DNA from: Lindgomyces ingoldianus
Lineage: Eukaryota; Ascomycota; Dothideomycetes; Pleosporales; Lindgomycetaceae
NCBI RefSeq assembly: GCF_010093535.1
Contig: NW_022985168.1
Span: 1,142,537 to 1,206,536 of the forward strand
Length of the DNA: 64,000 nt
Direction of reading: 5' to 3'
In this document: positions 34,031 through 44,216 of the stretch, piece by piece
Layout of the letters: every line of letters begins with the position of its first letter
How positions within the stretch are numbered: position 1 is the first letter of the stretch
Notes under the pieces: model-generated
Database searches by the model: none
What the model was told of the DNA's origin: nothing
What the model saw: the letters and a program-made list of their open reading frames with translations, nothing else
Translations under genes and position numbers: made by a program

Positions 34031-36151
34031 GACACTGTAGCAGAATCATGCAGACGAGATTTTTGTGTCCTCGAAGTAGATCTGTGGTAAGCTGCAGTAG
34101 TGGGTCAGTTAAAACCATGAAGAGGTCGACCATTTTGAAGGCTCTCCTATTTCTCCGGTAGAGCAAACCAGGAGCCTTTGCCGCCGGCGAAGCCTCTCGC
34201 CTTGCCAAGATGGATATCAGAAGGAAGTCCACGAGCAGAATCTGGCGTTCGGTGATTGCCTAGTAGGCAGCCGATAGGGCAGCTCCTCTTGATTCAGAAT
34301 GCTAGTATGCTGATGGCGGTTTGTTCCACGTGACCTTTTCTTTGCGTTTTCCACTTCCGCTTTTATGTGCAGAGATGTCGTCTCAAGACTCTGGGGTGTT
34401 TGTTCGAGAAATTGAGGTTGGATGAAAACGGACTTTACGAAGGGGCCATGGTGGATTTCTGTTCTGTCACATGAATTGTTGGTCGCTGCCCAGCTGGTTC
34501 TTTTAGTCTCGGAACGACAGAACAACTCCACATCAGGACATATCTTCATCTTCCATCCATCTTATTCTCACTAGCCCCTCTTATCGGGTCTTGCGGACGC
34601 AGATCTCAAATATATCGAGTGGAACTCCTCAGTCCTTCAGCTGAGCAACGGTGGTGGGAGTACGAACGACAATACATACACGAGAATGTTTTCATCTCCA
34701 GATACGGCAGTCGCGATACCTTCCTGCAAACCTCCTTTTTGCGCGCATCAGCACCTGAAACGGGTCGGAAGAATTCTCGCATTGCTTATTTCAACGTCTT
34801 CTTATTCGCCTAACCCCATGTCTTGTCGTCGACAGCTCCCGCAATTTCCAGGTGGGCAGGCATCTAATGGGAGGCAACATCGTCGCACCTTCATTTTGGG
34901 GATTGATCAGTGATGTCCTCCTGCAGAAGCTCCGCGCACCGGAAAACGAAATGCAACGTGCATCTTGTTTCTAAGTTTAAACTTAAGCGACAACGCATTC
35001 GCTTTTGTGTCTCCATCAAGAGCTCGAAGATTAGCATACGTACGCCTCCCGCGCTGACCTTGGTCAACTGCTGCCCAAGCCTTGCGCTGGGTTGCAAATC
35101 GTCAATATCTTTCGAAATTCAGCGCTAGGTTGAGATCATTTCGTCCGATATCTTAGTGTTCAGCTTCAGGCTTCAGCAGCCTTACCGAGAAATTGCAAGT
35201 GTAGAACGTGCTGGACTGCTGATCATTTTACAGGTATGAGTCGAAGAAAAGGGGGTTCGCGAAAGTGGCCGGGAAGCTTGAAGAGACGAAAAGCGGGTGC
35301 ATTCATTGGTCCTCCAATTCGTACCGTAGCAACCCGACAGGCTACGAGCAAAGGAACGCTCGGCATACCGCCGAATGACTTTGAATCTTCCATGGTTCAA
35401 GAAATAAGCTACCGACGCATCCGTAAAGACACCAAGCTGCGACGCCAAGACCGCCTCGCTCATTTCGTCTGACCATCCATCGTTTTCGGATGGTCCGAGC
35501 GTCGCGCTGAAAAACGCCCCTTCATACGAAGCATTCCAAAACAAAATCCTCGAGGCGTAACAGCCGTTTTTCGGTTGGTGAGCACCGCAGCCACGGCGTT
35601 GCCCGGCCTTTGCATTTCATTCGCTGTGCATCGACTCCAGACATGCCAGCCCCTTTTTTCAACCACGATAAGGTGAAGTCAGGTCATGTTCGAGGTCTTC
35701 TCGTGCACAAGTTTCACCCCGTCTTGTATGCCACCTGTGAACATCCTCAAATGATATCCTACCTATCGATACAGTACAGGTCTAGCTTTTGATACATGAT
35801 CCCTGTACTAAGTGGCTTACGGCCAGGACCTCCTTGCATTACCAGGTCCAGCGATAGGGTGCATCTCATTTGAAGTCTTGCACAATTGGGAACCGGTGGT
35901 TATGATACGAGTGGGCTGAAGCCTCGAAGGCTGTGTGTGGGCAGTTGGTCCCTGCACGAGGCAGGGGAAAAAGGGAAACGGGGGTTGCTCTTTGCCTGGA
36001 ACTATATATATGGTGTGATGCCCTCGCTCTTTGTTGCCTATCGCTCCACCACACATACATCCGGTCGATCCTTTCACACGCCACGACGCTCCTTCGCCAG
36101 CAAACTTCGACGTACGCCGTTCTAATATCTAACTAATCTTCTCTTCTCAAG
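34031..36151. other. Intergenic, no supportable gene
   Basis: About 2.1 kb of GC-normal sequence. Several short open frames exist on both strands (for example 34217-34549 and 35182-35544, both minus), but none has recognisable motifs, codon preference or splice continuation. It may contain further decayed genes. The last part includes the promoter of the small protein gene at 36244. Confidence 0.5.
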
Positions 36152-36202
36152 GTACGGTTGTCCACTCTCGGATCTCTTATTTCACGGGGTGCTAACGGCC
36201 AG
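36152..36202 (+). other. Likely 5'-UTR intron of the small-protein gene
   Basis: GTACGG at 36152, a GCTAAC branch-like site (36191-36196) and AG at 36201-36202 give a 51-bp intron in the leader, typical in size for this genome. It is predicted from signals only. Confidence 0.5.
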
Positions 36203-36243
36203 TGAAGCTTCATTTTCAACCCTCAAACCCAACCTCCGAAACA

Positions 36244-36486
36244 ATGGCCTTCAACCAGGAAACCGTCACTCAGCACAAGGATGCCGGCAAGCACGGTGGT
36301 ACCGCCGCCGAGATGGCCGCTAAGCAGATGGGCCTGGGTGCCTTCAGCAAGAAGATCGGCGAGTTCGTCAACAAGCTGATCGGAAAGAAGCAGAAGGAGG
36401 CTGCCGACAAGAAGGCTGCTGAGGGCGCCGTCCCTGGTGCCGCTCCCGGTGCCGCTCCCGGTGCCCCGCCGGCCCACCCTCAGTAA
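36244..36486 (+). CDS. Small Lys/Ala/Gly-rich protein, 80 aa
   Basis: A single coding exon with excellent start context (CAACCTCCGAAACAATGG, where the ATG begins at 36244). The 80-aa protein is soluble and highly charged. A central region (about 17-55) could form amphipathic helices (KKIGEFVNKLIGKKQKEAADK). A C-terminal PGAAPGAAPGAPP repeat follows and the protein ends in HPQ. No signal peptide, cysteine or membrane segment is seen. The codons are strongly biased to C-ending forms (GCC, AAG, GGT/GGC), as in highly expressed fungal genes. Likely introns lie in the 5' UTR (36152-36202) and 3' UTR (about 36524-36575). An in-frame upstream ATG at 36202 overlaps the predicted intron and is rejected. 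Function unknown; it is similar in style to abundant small hydrophilic fungal proteins. Confidence 0.75.
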   Translation: MAFNQETVTQHKDAGKHGGTAAEMAAKQMGLGAFSKKIGEFVNKLIGKKQKEAADKKAAEGAVPGAAPGAAPGAPPAHPQ

Positions 36487-37093
36487 ATGCTGTGTGCAGG
36501 ATTGCGTATAGTGCGAGGAAAGTGTGAGTTCTCTTTAGATCTAATGTTAATGAATAAGGTTTAACATTATTTCAGGTCGTGAGTTAGATGATACCTGCTG
36601 GGACAATGTCAGAAGTTTTGGAAATTGTGTAGGAAATGGTCGGGGTTTCGTTTGTTGAGTGGTGGCTGTGAAGTCTTGATACCGAATACCCAATCCGCTT
36701 TTTGAATCAATGATTCTATTCCCTACGTCTGTCCATGTTTTGCTTTTGTCTATATCTGTCCTTGCCTTGAGATTTGAATTCTACGTGTCATTCCTAGGTT
36801 ACCTCATCTCTTCGTCTCCGGAGGATGCACTCGATACTCCACCATACAGGTCAACATCCATCTTCTAATTTCCGTTTCCAAAGACCTGAAAATCTTGGGC
36901 CAAGGATTGTCCGTGCTCGGTTCCTCACGGAATGTCTAGTAGTATCGTCCTCGTGGTTATTTTTTATCATGTTCAGTCAGTGGGGATTTACATAGTCGCG
37001 GTTGTCCACGGCAAGTCTACACGAGAAGTGGAGCTCAGTTTTCAAGGTTCGCCAGGGTCGCAATTTCGTTGTCGAATGTTAGAGAAGGGTTCC
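36487..37093. other. 3' region of the small-protein gene and intergenic DNA
   Basis: A probable 3'-UTR intron at about 36524-36575 (GTGAGT ... TTTAAC ... TTTCAG) lies just after the stop codon. The rest shows no gene. An intron 3' of the stop is unusual but the signals are good. Confidence 0.45.
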
Positions 37094-38065
37094 TCACAAA
37101 TTTTCATGAGGAGCAACCACTTCCCCACCGAGATCCCACAGAGTCCCATCCTCAGCCTTCGACCTTACCCACTCTTGGCATGTTTCAATAGAAACGTCTC
37201 CGGGACAGAACGTCCCTATCTTGTACAGCATAACTGTAACCTTTCCACCTGGATCTATTTTGCTCCAAGGAATCTGGGCCAGGTGTAGGGGTAGTATCGG
37301 GTCTTCCCCGATATATATAATGAGGATTTTTAGACGAAGGTCGGCGTTTGGGCTAGCATTGAGGAAGAGGGAATGTTTAATGTCGACGTCCGAGAGCGAG
37401 TCCGCACGTGTTAGGACTAAGGTCTCCAAGTGGGGCATTTTCGCAATGTTAAGCCAGAAACCCATATCAGCGTCAACATTGTACAATCCCAGGCGTCGGA
37501 GTTTGGGCCACGATTGCCATACTGAAGGTTCGCTACCGTGATGTGTCAGGTCAAGGAAGAGTTCATCTCGCACGCTAACGAATTCTTCAAGATTCTCTAG
37601 CCGACAGAAGCCCGCCCGTAGAATGCGGCGGACATCGAGGTGGTCGTGCTCCGGGTACAAGCTACGTAGAGGAATATCAATAATAAGGCGCGTGAGGCTC
37701 GAACATGTGTAGAAGAACAGTTCCCGAACCCAGGTAGCGGTTGGTTGATCATCAATGGTGTTGCCAAATGGAGCCAGTACGAGAGCAGTCGTATTCCGCA
37801 ACTCTGGATCTGTTGGAATCCCTAGGAGGAAGGCACGAAGTCGAGGCCCGGACGATAGGTAGACACAATACTGGCGCAAGTAGCGGGAAGCAACTCTACA
37901 TGTTTCCCGACACACTAGGGTGAAGGATAATAACGTCTTTGTGATTGGGTGGGAGGATGGGAGAAAGACGTCAGGGTTGCTTGGGAGCAAACAATGAATT
38001 ACGTTGAGTACGAGCTCGATGGGCAATGGCATTGGCTTTTCCATTGTGAGCTCCTTGCTCAACAA
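37094..38065 (-). CDS. F-box domain protein, fungal type
   Basis: A single exon, 323 aa. The N-terminus (about 12-70) has the F-box pattern: PLPIELVLNVIHCLLPS, a spacer, then LLSFTLVCRETCRVASRYL and YVYLSS-like residues. The remainder is leucine-rich with repeats of the type LRRLGLYNVDADMGFWLNIA and MPHLETLVLTRADSL, reminiscent of degenerate leucine-rich repeats. Such proteins usually bring substrates to SCF ubiquitin ligases, but the target is unknown. M8 (38044) is an alternative start. It is divergently paired with the ARMT1-like gene, 208 bp apart. Confidence 0.78.
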   Translation of the reverse strand: MLSKELTMEKPMPLPIELVLNVIHCLLPSNPDVFLPSSHPITKTLLSFTLVCRETCRVASRYLRQYCVYLSSGPRLRAFLLGIPTDPELRNTTALVLAPFGNTIDDQPTATWVRELFFYTCSSLTRLIIDIPLRSLYPEHDHLDVRRILRAGFCRLENLEEFVSVRDELFLDLTHHGSEPSVWQSWPKLRRLGLYNVDADMGFWLNIAKMPHLETLVLTRADSLSDVDIKHSLFLNASPNADLRLKILIIYIGEDPILPLHLAQIPWSKIDPGGKVTVMLYKIGTFCPGDVSIETCQEWVRSKAEDGTLWDLGGEVVAPHENL

Positions 38066-38273
38066 TACAGAGGGAGTGAAGCGGACCTCGGGGAAAGATG
38101 GAAAGGTAGCGGCACGATAAGGTAATCGGCGGGAACCATACCGCTTTTAGGCAAATGCGCTATACCAGTTCAAGATATCCCGAAACTCGCTGTAATTGAT
38201 ATGCCCCACCAATTCTCATCACCATTCTGTGCTTCAATATCGAGCTCATATCGAGCTCGCTGAACCCTTGAAG

Positions 38274-39895
38274 ATGGAGTACGACCCTGAAACTCGTGAG
38301 TAAATTATCCTTCTCAATTGTGTATATCTGACTTTCGACCCCCAGCGCAATACAGCACTGGCGACCCAACATCCTTCGCCTACATCTCTGCGCGCGAACG
38401 TTGGCCGGTCATCATCACTCAAGGTATCGACGACGTCCACCGGTCTGCCTGGGCTACACAAGATGAAGAGGTGTTAAAAGAGGGGAAGTGGATCGTCTCA
38501 GAGCTAGCGAGACTGAAGTACGAGCTCCAGCATGATAGAGAGATAACTCCACTACCTGATGACGGAAGAGAGGATGTGGAGGGATACAATAAGGAATTGA
38601 AGGCCTTAGGAAACCCCCGGTGGCATTCTGTGCCGTGGTTATACTCGGAATGCTATTTGTACAGGTATGTATGCACTCACATATATGGCTCGGCACAAGA
38701 TGATTGGACACTTAGTCCGGGATCCTAATGGCCTTAGGAAGACGCATCTCAAGCATTTTCCAACAAACGCAGAAATGGAAATCCTACGATCTCTTCGCTC
38801 GCCAAAAGATGTCGACCTTCCGATCCTCTCGGCCGGCTGTGCTTGAGTTAGCCGCACGATACAAGGACATCGTCACGGGGTTCGAATCGGAGCACACGAT
38901 TAAAGGGGCGAAGACTCAGGAAGAGCTAGAAGAAGCAGAGAAGATCTTATTCATTGAGATGTGCGAAATATGTCTGTGGGGAAACGCAACCGATCTGTCT
39001 CTCCTGACTAATCTGTCTTACGAAGACATTCAGAAGCTGCAGGGTTCGGAAGCACGAAAGGCTTCGGAAAAGAATATTGTCGTCAATGACCTCGGGAAAG
39101 CGTTCGCTGTCCTCACTTCGGCCCAGCATTCCGGCAAGAAGGAGAGGAGGGTTGATATTGTGCTTGACAATGCAGGCTTCGAACTCTTCGTGGATCTAAT
39201 CTTGGCAGGATACCTTCTCGCTGCCGGGCTTGCCGCAACGGTCGTCCTCCACCCCAAGACAATACCATGGTTCGTCTCAGATGTCTTGCCTCAAGACTTC
39301 GCTTCTCTTATCTCAGCTCTAGCGGATCCGCAGGCGTTTTACAGCGCTCTATCTGATGACGACAAGCAGGCTGGAAAGACGCCCACGCCGCTTTCTAACG
39401 CCGAAGTATCTAATCTGAGCTTCCTCTTCGGCCACTGGAGCCGTATACATGCTGAAGGCCAACTCGTTCTTCGCCCTAATATGTTCTGGACCGAGGGAGG
39501 TAGCTATTGGAGGTTACCAAAGACTGCACCAAGCCTGTACGAAGATCTGAAGGAGAGCGAACTCGTAATTTTCAAGGGAGATCTGAATTATCGGAAGCTG
39601 ACTGCAGATGTAAAGGTCATCTCAATCCATTGGATCAATTTGAAAGACTGATCATTAATAGGCGGCATGGCCTACAACCACCCCTTTCTCGGAAGCTATT
39701 GGTCCCATGGGCCCGGCATCCGGTGTTCGTATTCTTGCATTGAGGACTTGTAAAGCTGACGTAGTCGTTGGATTACTCGAGGGCGAGGACGAGAGGATAA
39801 AAGCCACAGAGGGCGGTGGAGAGGATAGCGGGGCAAGGAAGTGGGCATGGAGTGGTAAATGGGCCGTCGTGCAATTCAGCGATGGCAAAGCCTGA
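38274..39895 (+). CDS. ARMT1-like damage-control phosphatase (DUF89)
   Basis: A metal-dependent phosphatase of the DUF89 family (subfamily III; human ARMT1, yeast YMR027W), thought to remove harmful sugar phosphates such as fructose-1-phosphate. Four exons: 38274-38295, 38346-38664, 38742-39609 and 39662-39895 (introns of 50, 77 and 52 bp), 480 aa. The very short first exon encodes MEYDPET plus one base. The metal-binding residues are present: Asp256-Asn257 in DNAGFELFVDL and Asp294 in WFVSDVLP. Other family marks are WKSYDLFARQKMSTFRSSRPAV and the C-terminal LALRTCKADVVVGL...GKWAVVQF. The last intron uses GTAAAG and gives YRKLTADAAWPTTTPF, as in relatives. The gene appears complete and functional. 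Confidence 0.92.
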
Positions 39896-41169
39896 ATGCA
39901 GGTTTGGTAATCCCGTCGCCTCGAGTCCAAAGCATGTTATGTCTAGGTGCTATAGATTATAAGGGATAGAACAATTTAGAAAGAGTCCTCAATCAAGACC
40001 GAATGACTAAGTTGCCTCGTCCTTGTCTTGAATTCCTTAAGGTAAATTGTAGACACTAGCATTCTTAATATCCTATGCCGCTGAGTCCCCGTTTAATTTA
40101 AGCAATCAGAGAACCCCTTTCGCACCCAGCCCCTTTGAGGCTTTTGGGAGGTCCGGATGGGTTTTGCGGTACGTGCCATCTGTGGCTGCACCTCTGTGGT
40201 GTTAGTAGCATTTACAATGAATATTACCTGGCTAGGTGTTTCTTCAATCGACTTCAGGCTCTCGTTAGCCCAGGCATGCTCTCCAGCAATATATCCCATG
40301 CGTTAGTGTTAGCAAACGTTCGAATCGTTGTGAGCATGCATAGCCATTCGTCGCATATTATGAATGCTCTCGAGAAGCCTCATTTCGGGATAAGATTTGA
40401 GCACTCGTGCTGCAACCATCAGCGTCGAAAGTGTCTTTACCGCTTGGGTATCTTAGTATTTGACTTCCTCCACAAGTATTCGACCACTAGTCCAAGGGTG
40501 ACCAAAATCGATTCGAAGAGCTCAGCAAGTACGTCGGGAAGTGCACCTAGTGGCCTGGATTTGTAAATATCAATTAACATTTAGTTTCGGTTGAGGGGAA
40601 GCTGTGTCTCTGTCATTGTCTCTAGAAAAGATTTCCGCACCTCCTACGATTGCTTTGCAGCCTTAGCAAAGACATCGAGTGGTTCGTCTGCCAACAAAGG
40701 ACTTTTTGTTCCTCCTGTTGCAAACATTGGAAAAAATCCGCAATACACGCGCCATAGTCTCCACTGCATATCAGGTCCAACCACTTTCACTGCTGGTGCA
40801 CGGGCACTGTTTCTTTCTCGCCAAAGACATCATCCCATTTTATCTGCTGAATATTGGTTTTGAAGGAAGCGATGTTGGCCTCTCTCTCTGTGCTTTGGGG
40901 TAGAAGTTTCCAACGACGCAACCAATTTGCATGATAAAGTTTGCCTCGGGGTATCCTTATCTCCAGAATTTGTATCAAACTCTCCACCGGATGACACTAT
41001 GGCTGGAGCATATCCTACACCGGACGACCGAGTGATGGGAGTCCTCCTGAGGTCGACACCGAGTGGACAATAACTAGATCCAGGTGTTCATTCACTGAGA
41101 TCCAGGCAGGGGTCATAAGAGGAACCCAAAGGGAGCCTAACGGAAATCAAGGCCAGCGTGCCCAATAGG
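39896..41169. other. Intergenic with possible decayed gene
   Basis: No intact gene. On the minus strand, short frames at about 40093-40299 and 40787-40987 keep ordinary-looking protein sequence broken by stops, which suggests an old pseudogene, but I could not assign a family. The right edge meets the inverted end of the AT-rich element. Confidence 0.4.
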
Positions 41170-44100
41170 CCGTACTACTGACAGTACTGAGTACGGTGTA
41201 CGGTTGATTTAGACCGTACAAACGTACAGCAATCTTCTGTTAGTGCGTACAATAGCTGTTGCCCTAAGTACTGTCTGTAGTACAGTGTACAGTTAGCATT
41301 TTAGGATAGCTTGTAAGGCTTAATTTAGTGTTTTAAAAAGCCCTTACTAGAGAAGCTGCTCTAGGGGGCTAATTAGTAAAAAATTTTATATATAATACTA
41401 ATTTAGCTACTTAGAGGAGACTTTACTTACTTATTTAAATAGTATAGCTTATTAAAATTAAAATAATGCTTATTACTAACTACTTTTTATTATAGAATTG
41501 CTTATTTACGCGCTTTATAGCTTTATAGGCCTTATTAAGTTAATCTAGTGTTACTATTATACACTTTATAAAGTCTTAAAGGCTTAAAAAATTAAAAGTA
41601 ATTTATAATACTTTTACTAGCTTATTCTATAAGGCTATACTACTTACTAGTAATAAGTAATTAAAAAAGTACTTAAAAAAGTGTAATTATAATGCTAGCA
41701 CTAAGTTTAAGATTAACTAGAGTAATATATAGCTATTAAATTTTAAAAAGGCTTTACTAGCTATATAATTAAGTTACTAAGTAAAAAATAAAAAAATAAT
41801 AAAAAGTAACTATAAAGTCTTAAAAGTGTAGCTTTATAAAGTAGATTTAATGCTATGTAAAAAGTAAAGTAAAGTTATACACCTTTAGCTCTACTATTAG
41901 TGCTATAAGTAACATTATAAAGGCGCTGTAAAAGTAGTTAATAGTTATAACTATATAATAAAGCATCTATAAAAAAAGTATAAAGTTAATATTAATAAAA
42001 AGCTTTTACTTAATAGCTTTTAAGCTTTTTAGCACTTATAAAAAGTAACTAAAGTAAAAGTAGTAAGCTTATTACATAGGCTATTTTATACACTTTAGTA
42101 AGAAGGCTTTCTGCGCAGTGCCCTAGTAAATTAGGTTATAGTGTAGAATTAATTATTTAAAAACACTATTTCTATAAAAACTTAAAGCTTTATTAGCTAA
42201 AATTATATAAATCTTTTTACTACTTTTTTATAATTATACACTATGCTTTTTACTAATATTTAGAATGCATTTATGTAGTAAAAGTAGAAGATTTTAATAG
42301 TACTAAATTTAGCATTATTAAAAATTATATTAAGTATAGATATATAAAGTAGTAAAAATTACTTTTTATTTTTTATAGTAGTAGCTTATTTTATTAGTAA
42401 GTGTGTATAGGCTACTATTACTACTTTTTTATAACACTAACTTTACTAGATGCTTTACATAAATAATAAATTTTTTTTATTAAATTTAAAAACTTTTATA
42501 GTAACTATACTAAAAGTGTGTAAGCTTTTAAAGTAGCTGCTACTATTATTAAATATAATATTATGTTAAAATTTAGTTACTTTATTAGAGATAATATATT
42601 AAATAATAATAATAAGCTTATTTAAAGCTTTAATAATTACCTAAATCTACTATATAAGCTTAATAAGCAGCACTAAATCTACTGCGCTAGCTACACTATC
42701 TAGGTAGTTATAAAGGCTATTATATATAGTAAAAGTGTTACTAAATTTAAGTAAAAGCTTACTAAAGCTGCTTCTTATAATTAATTTAAGCTATATAGAA
42801 AGCGCAGTGTTATTAGGCATTTTTATAACCTTATAAATAGCGTCTTAGCTTTATATAAGCGCATAAGGCTTTTTAACACTATATAAAAAAACTTAGCTAA
42901 AAAGAACTTTATTTAGAAGTTTAGTATACTTAATCTTATATATAATAATAAAGTACACTAGCACTTAGTATATTTTATGCTTTTATGCTACTTTAAGCTT
43001 AAAAAGGTAATTAGCTACTTTTAAAAGTAATAAAAAAGCTTTTTTAATACTAAAAATAAGGCTTACTATACTAGATTTAACACTTTATTAGATTTTATAA
43101 CTAAGAATAATTAAAATAAGATTAAGCACTTTATAAGCTTTTTAAAAAAGTTTTATTAAATAATAAAAAAACTTAAAAGTAATAGCTTATTTAGCTTACT
43201 TTAGTAAATAATTATAAAGCTATAGTACTTTTAAATCTACTTTAATTAAATAAGTAACACTTTTACTAATAAGCCTAGCTTTTTTTACTTTAAAAGTGCT
43301 ATCTAGTTTAGCTATTAGAAGCTTATAACTTACTAAAGTAAGCTAATTCTTAAGCCTTTAGCCTTATATTATGTAGTAGTAACTATACTTTATTTTTAGC
43401 TGTAATTACTGTAGTTTTAAACTTACTAGCGCTATTATAAAGCTTAGATTAATAAGGTAACTTAGTTAATAAAAATAATCTTTATATAGTATATAAATGC
43501 TAAAAATAAAAATAAAAATAAAAATAAAAATAAAGCTAAAGCTTTATTTTTAAAGTGTTATAAACTACTTAGTAGTAACTATTATAACATTAATTATAAA
43601 AACTACTTTACTATTAACTTTTTTCTTATAATAAATAAGCGCTTATATAAGTGTAAAAGGCTATTAAATAAGCTATAATTTTACTATAACACTATACACC
43701 TTAATCTCTATAAGAATTACTTATTACTATATAAAGATCTTTTATAGTAGTAGCCTACTAAAAGTAAATTAAGCTATTTTATTTTTTATAAAATTACTTT
43801 TAATTTTCTTACTATTCTAGCTATAAGCTATAAGTGTAAGAGGTGTTTTAGTACTACTAGCTATACTATAACTAATAATTATAATAACTTATTAGGTGTA
43901 ATAATTAAGGCTATACAGCTACAAAAGCACTAGATTAAACACTAAATAGTAAGAAGTAAGATTCTAGCTTTAGCTGCTTACATTACTAGAGAAAATAGCC
44001 TTATAGAGAGCTATTAGGCCTTTAACTCTGCCTTTTCTATAGTATAGCGTATTAATAGTTATAATGTACATTAATTGTATAGTACTACCTGTATAGCTTA

Positions 44101-44216
44101 TTTTAAACAGTGCGGTTACTGTCTGTACAGCTGCCTCTCCTCCTCACGACTGTACGTACGTACAGGCAATCTTGTCCGTACAGGCCTCAAAATCTCCTAA
44201 TCGTACAGTAGTACGG
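41170..44216. mobile_element. RIP-degraded element with inverted termini, family unknown
   Basis: An AT-rich island of 3047 bp. It starts CCGTACTACTG (41170-41180) and ends with the exact inverse CAGTAGTACGG (44206-44216). Both subterminal regions (about 41170-41300 and 44100-44216) are GC-normal and crowded with GTACAG/GTACGG motifs in both orientations, as in hAT-like or related DNA transposons with transposase-binding subterminal repeats. The interior is full of stops, many at positions likely once CAA/CAG. A long plus-strand frame can be read through but I could not name the protein. Flanking 8-mers match at only four positions, so a target-site duplication is not established. Confidence 0.6.
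43504..43534. repeat. (AAAAAT)n microsatellite
   Basis: About five direct copies of AAAAAT within the AT-rich element interior, at about 43502-43535. Confidence 0.8.

Noticed and set aside
33807..34232. 141-codon minus-strand frame
   Set aside because: Its second half is out of frame with, and overlaps, the racemase-family pseudogene, whose motifs are read in another frame.
35182..35544. 120-codon minus-strand frame
   Set aside because: No recognisable motif, no good start context or neighbouring exon; may be chance or an unknown relic.
39610..39651. Reading through to the stop at 39651 as the ARMT1-like C-terminus
   Set aside because: Would remove the conserved C-terminal block; a GTAAAG...TAATAG intron restores it in frame.
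41170..44216. Assignment as hAT or as a Starship-type tyrosine recombinase element
   Set aside because: Termini and motif clusters suit a DNA transposon, but no BED finger, hAT dimerisation motif or recombinase R-x-x-R/Y signature could be read, and no target duplication is clear.
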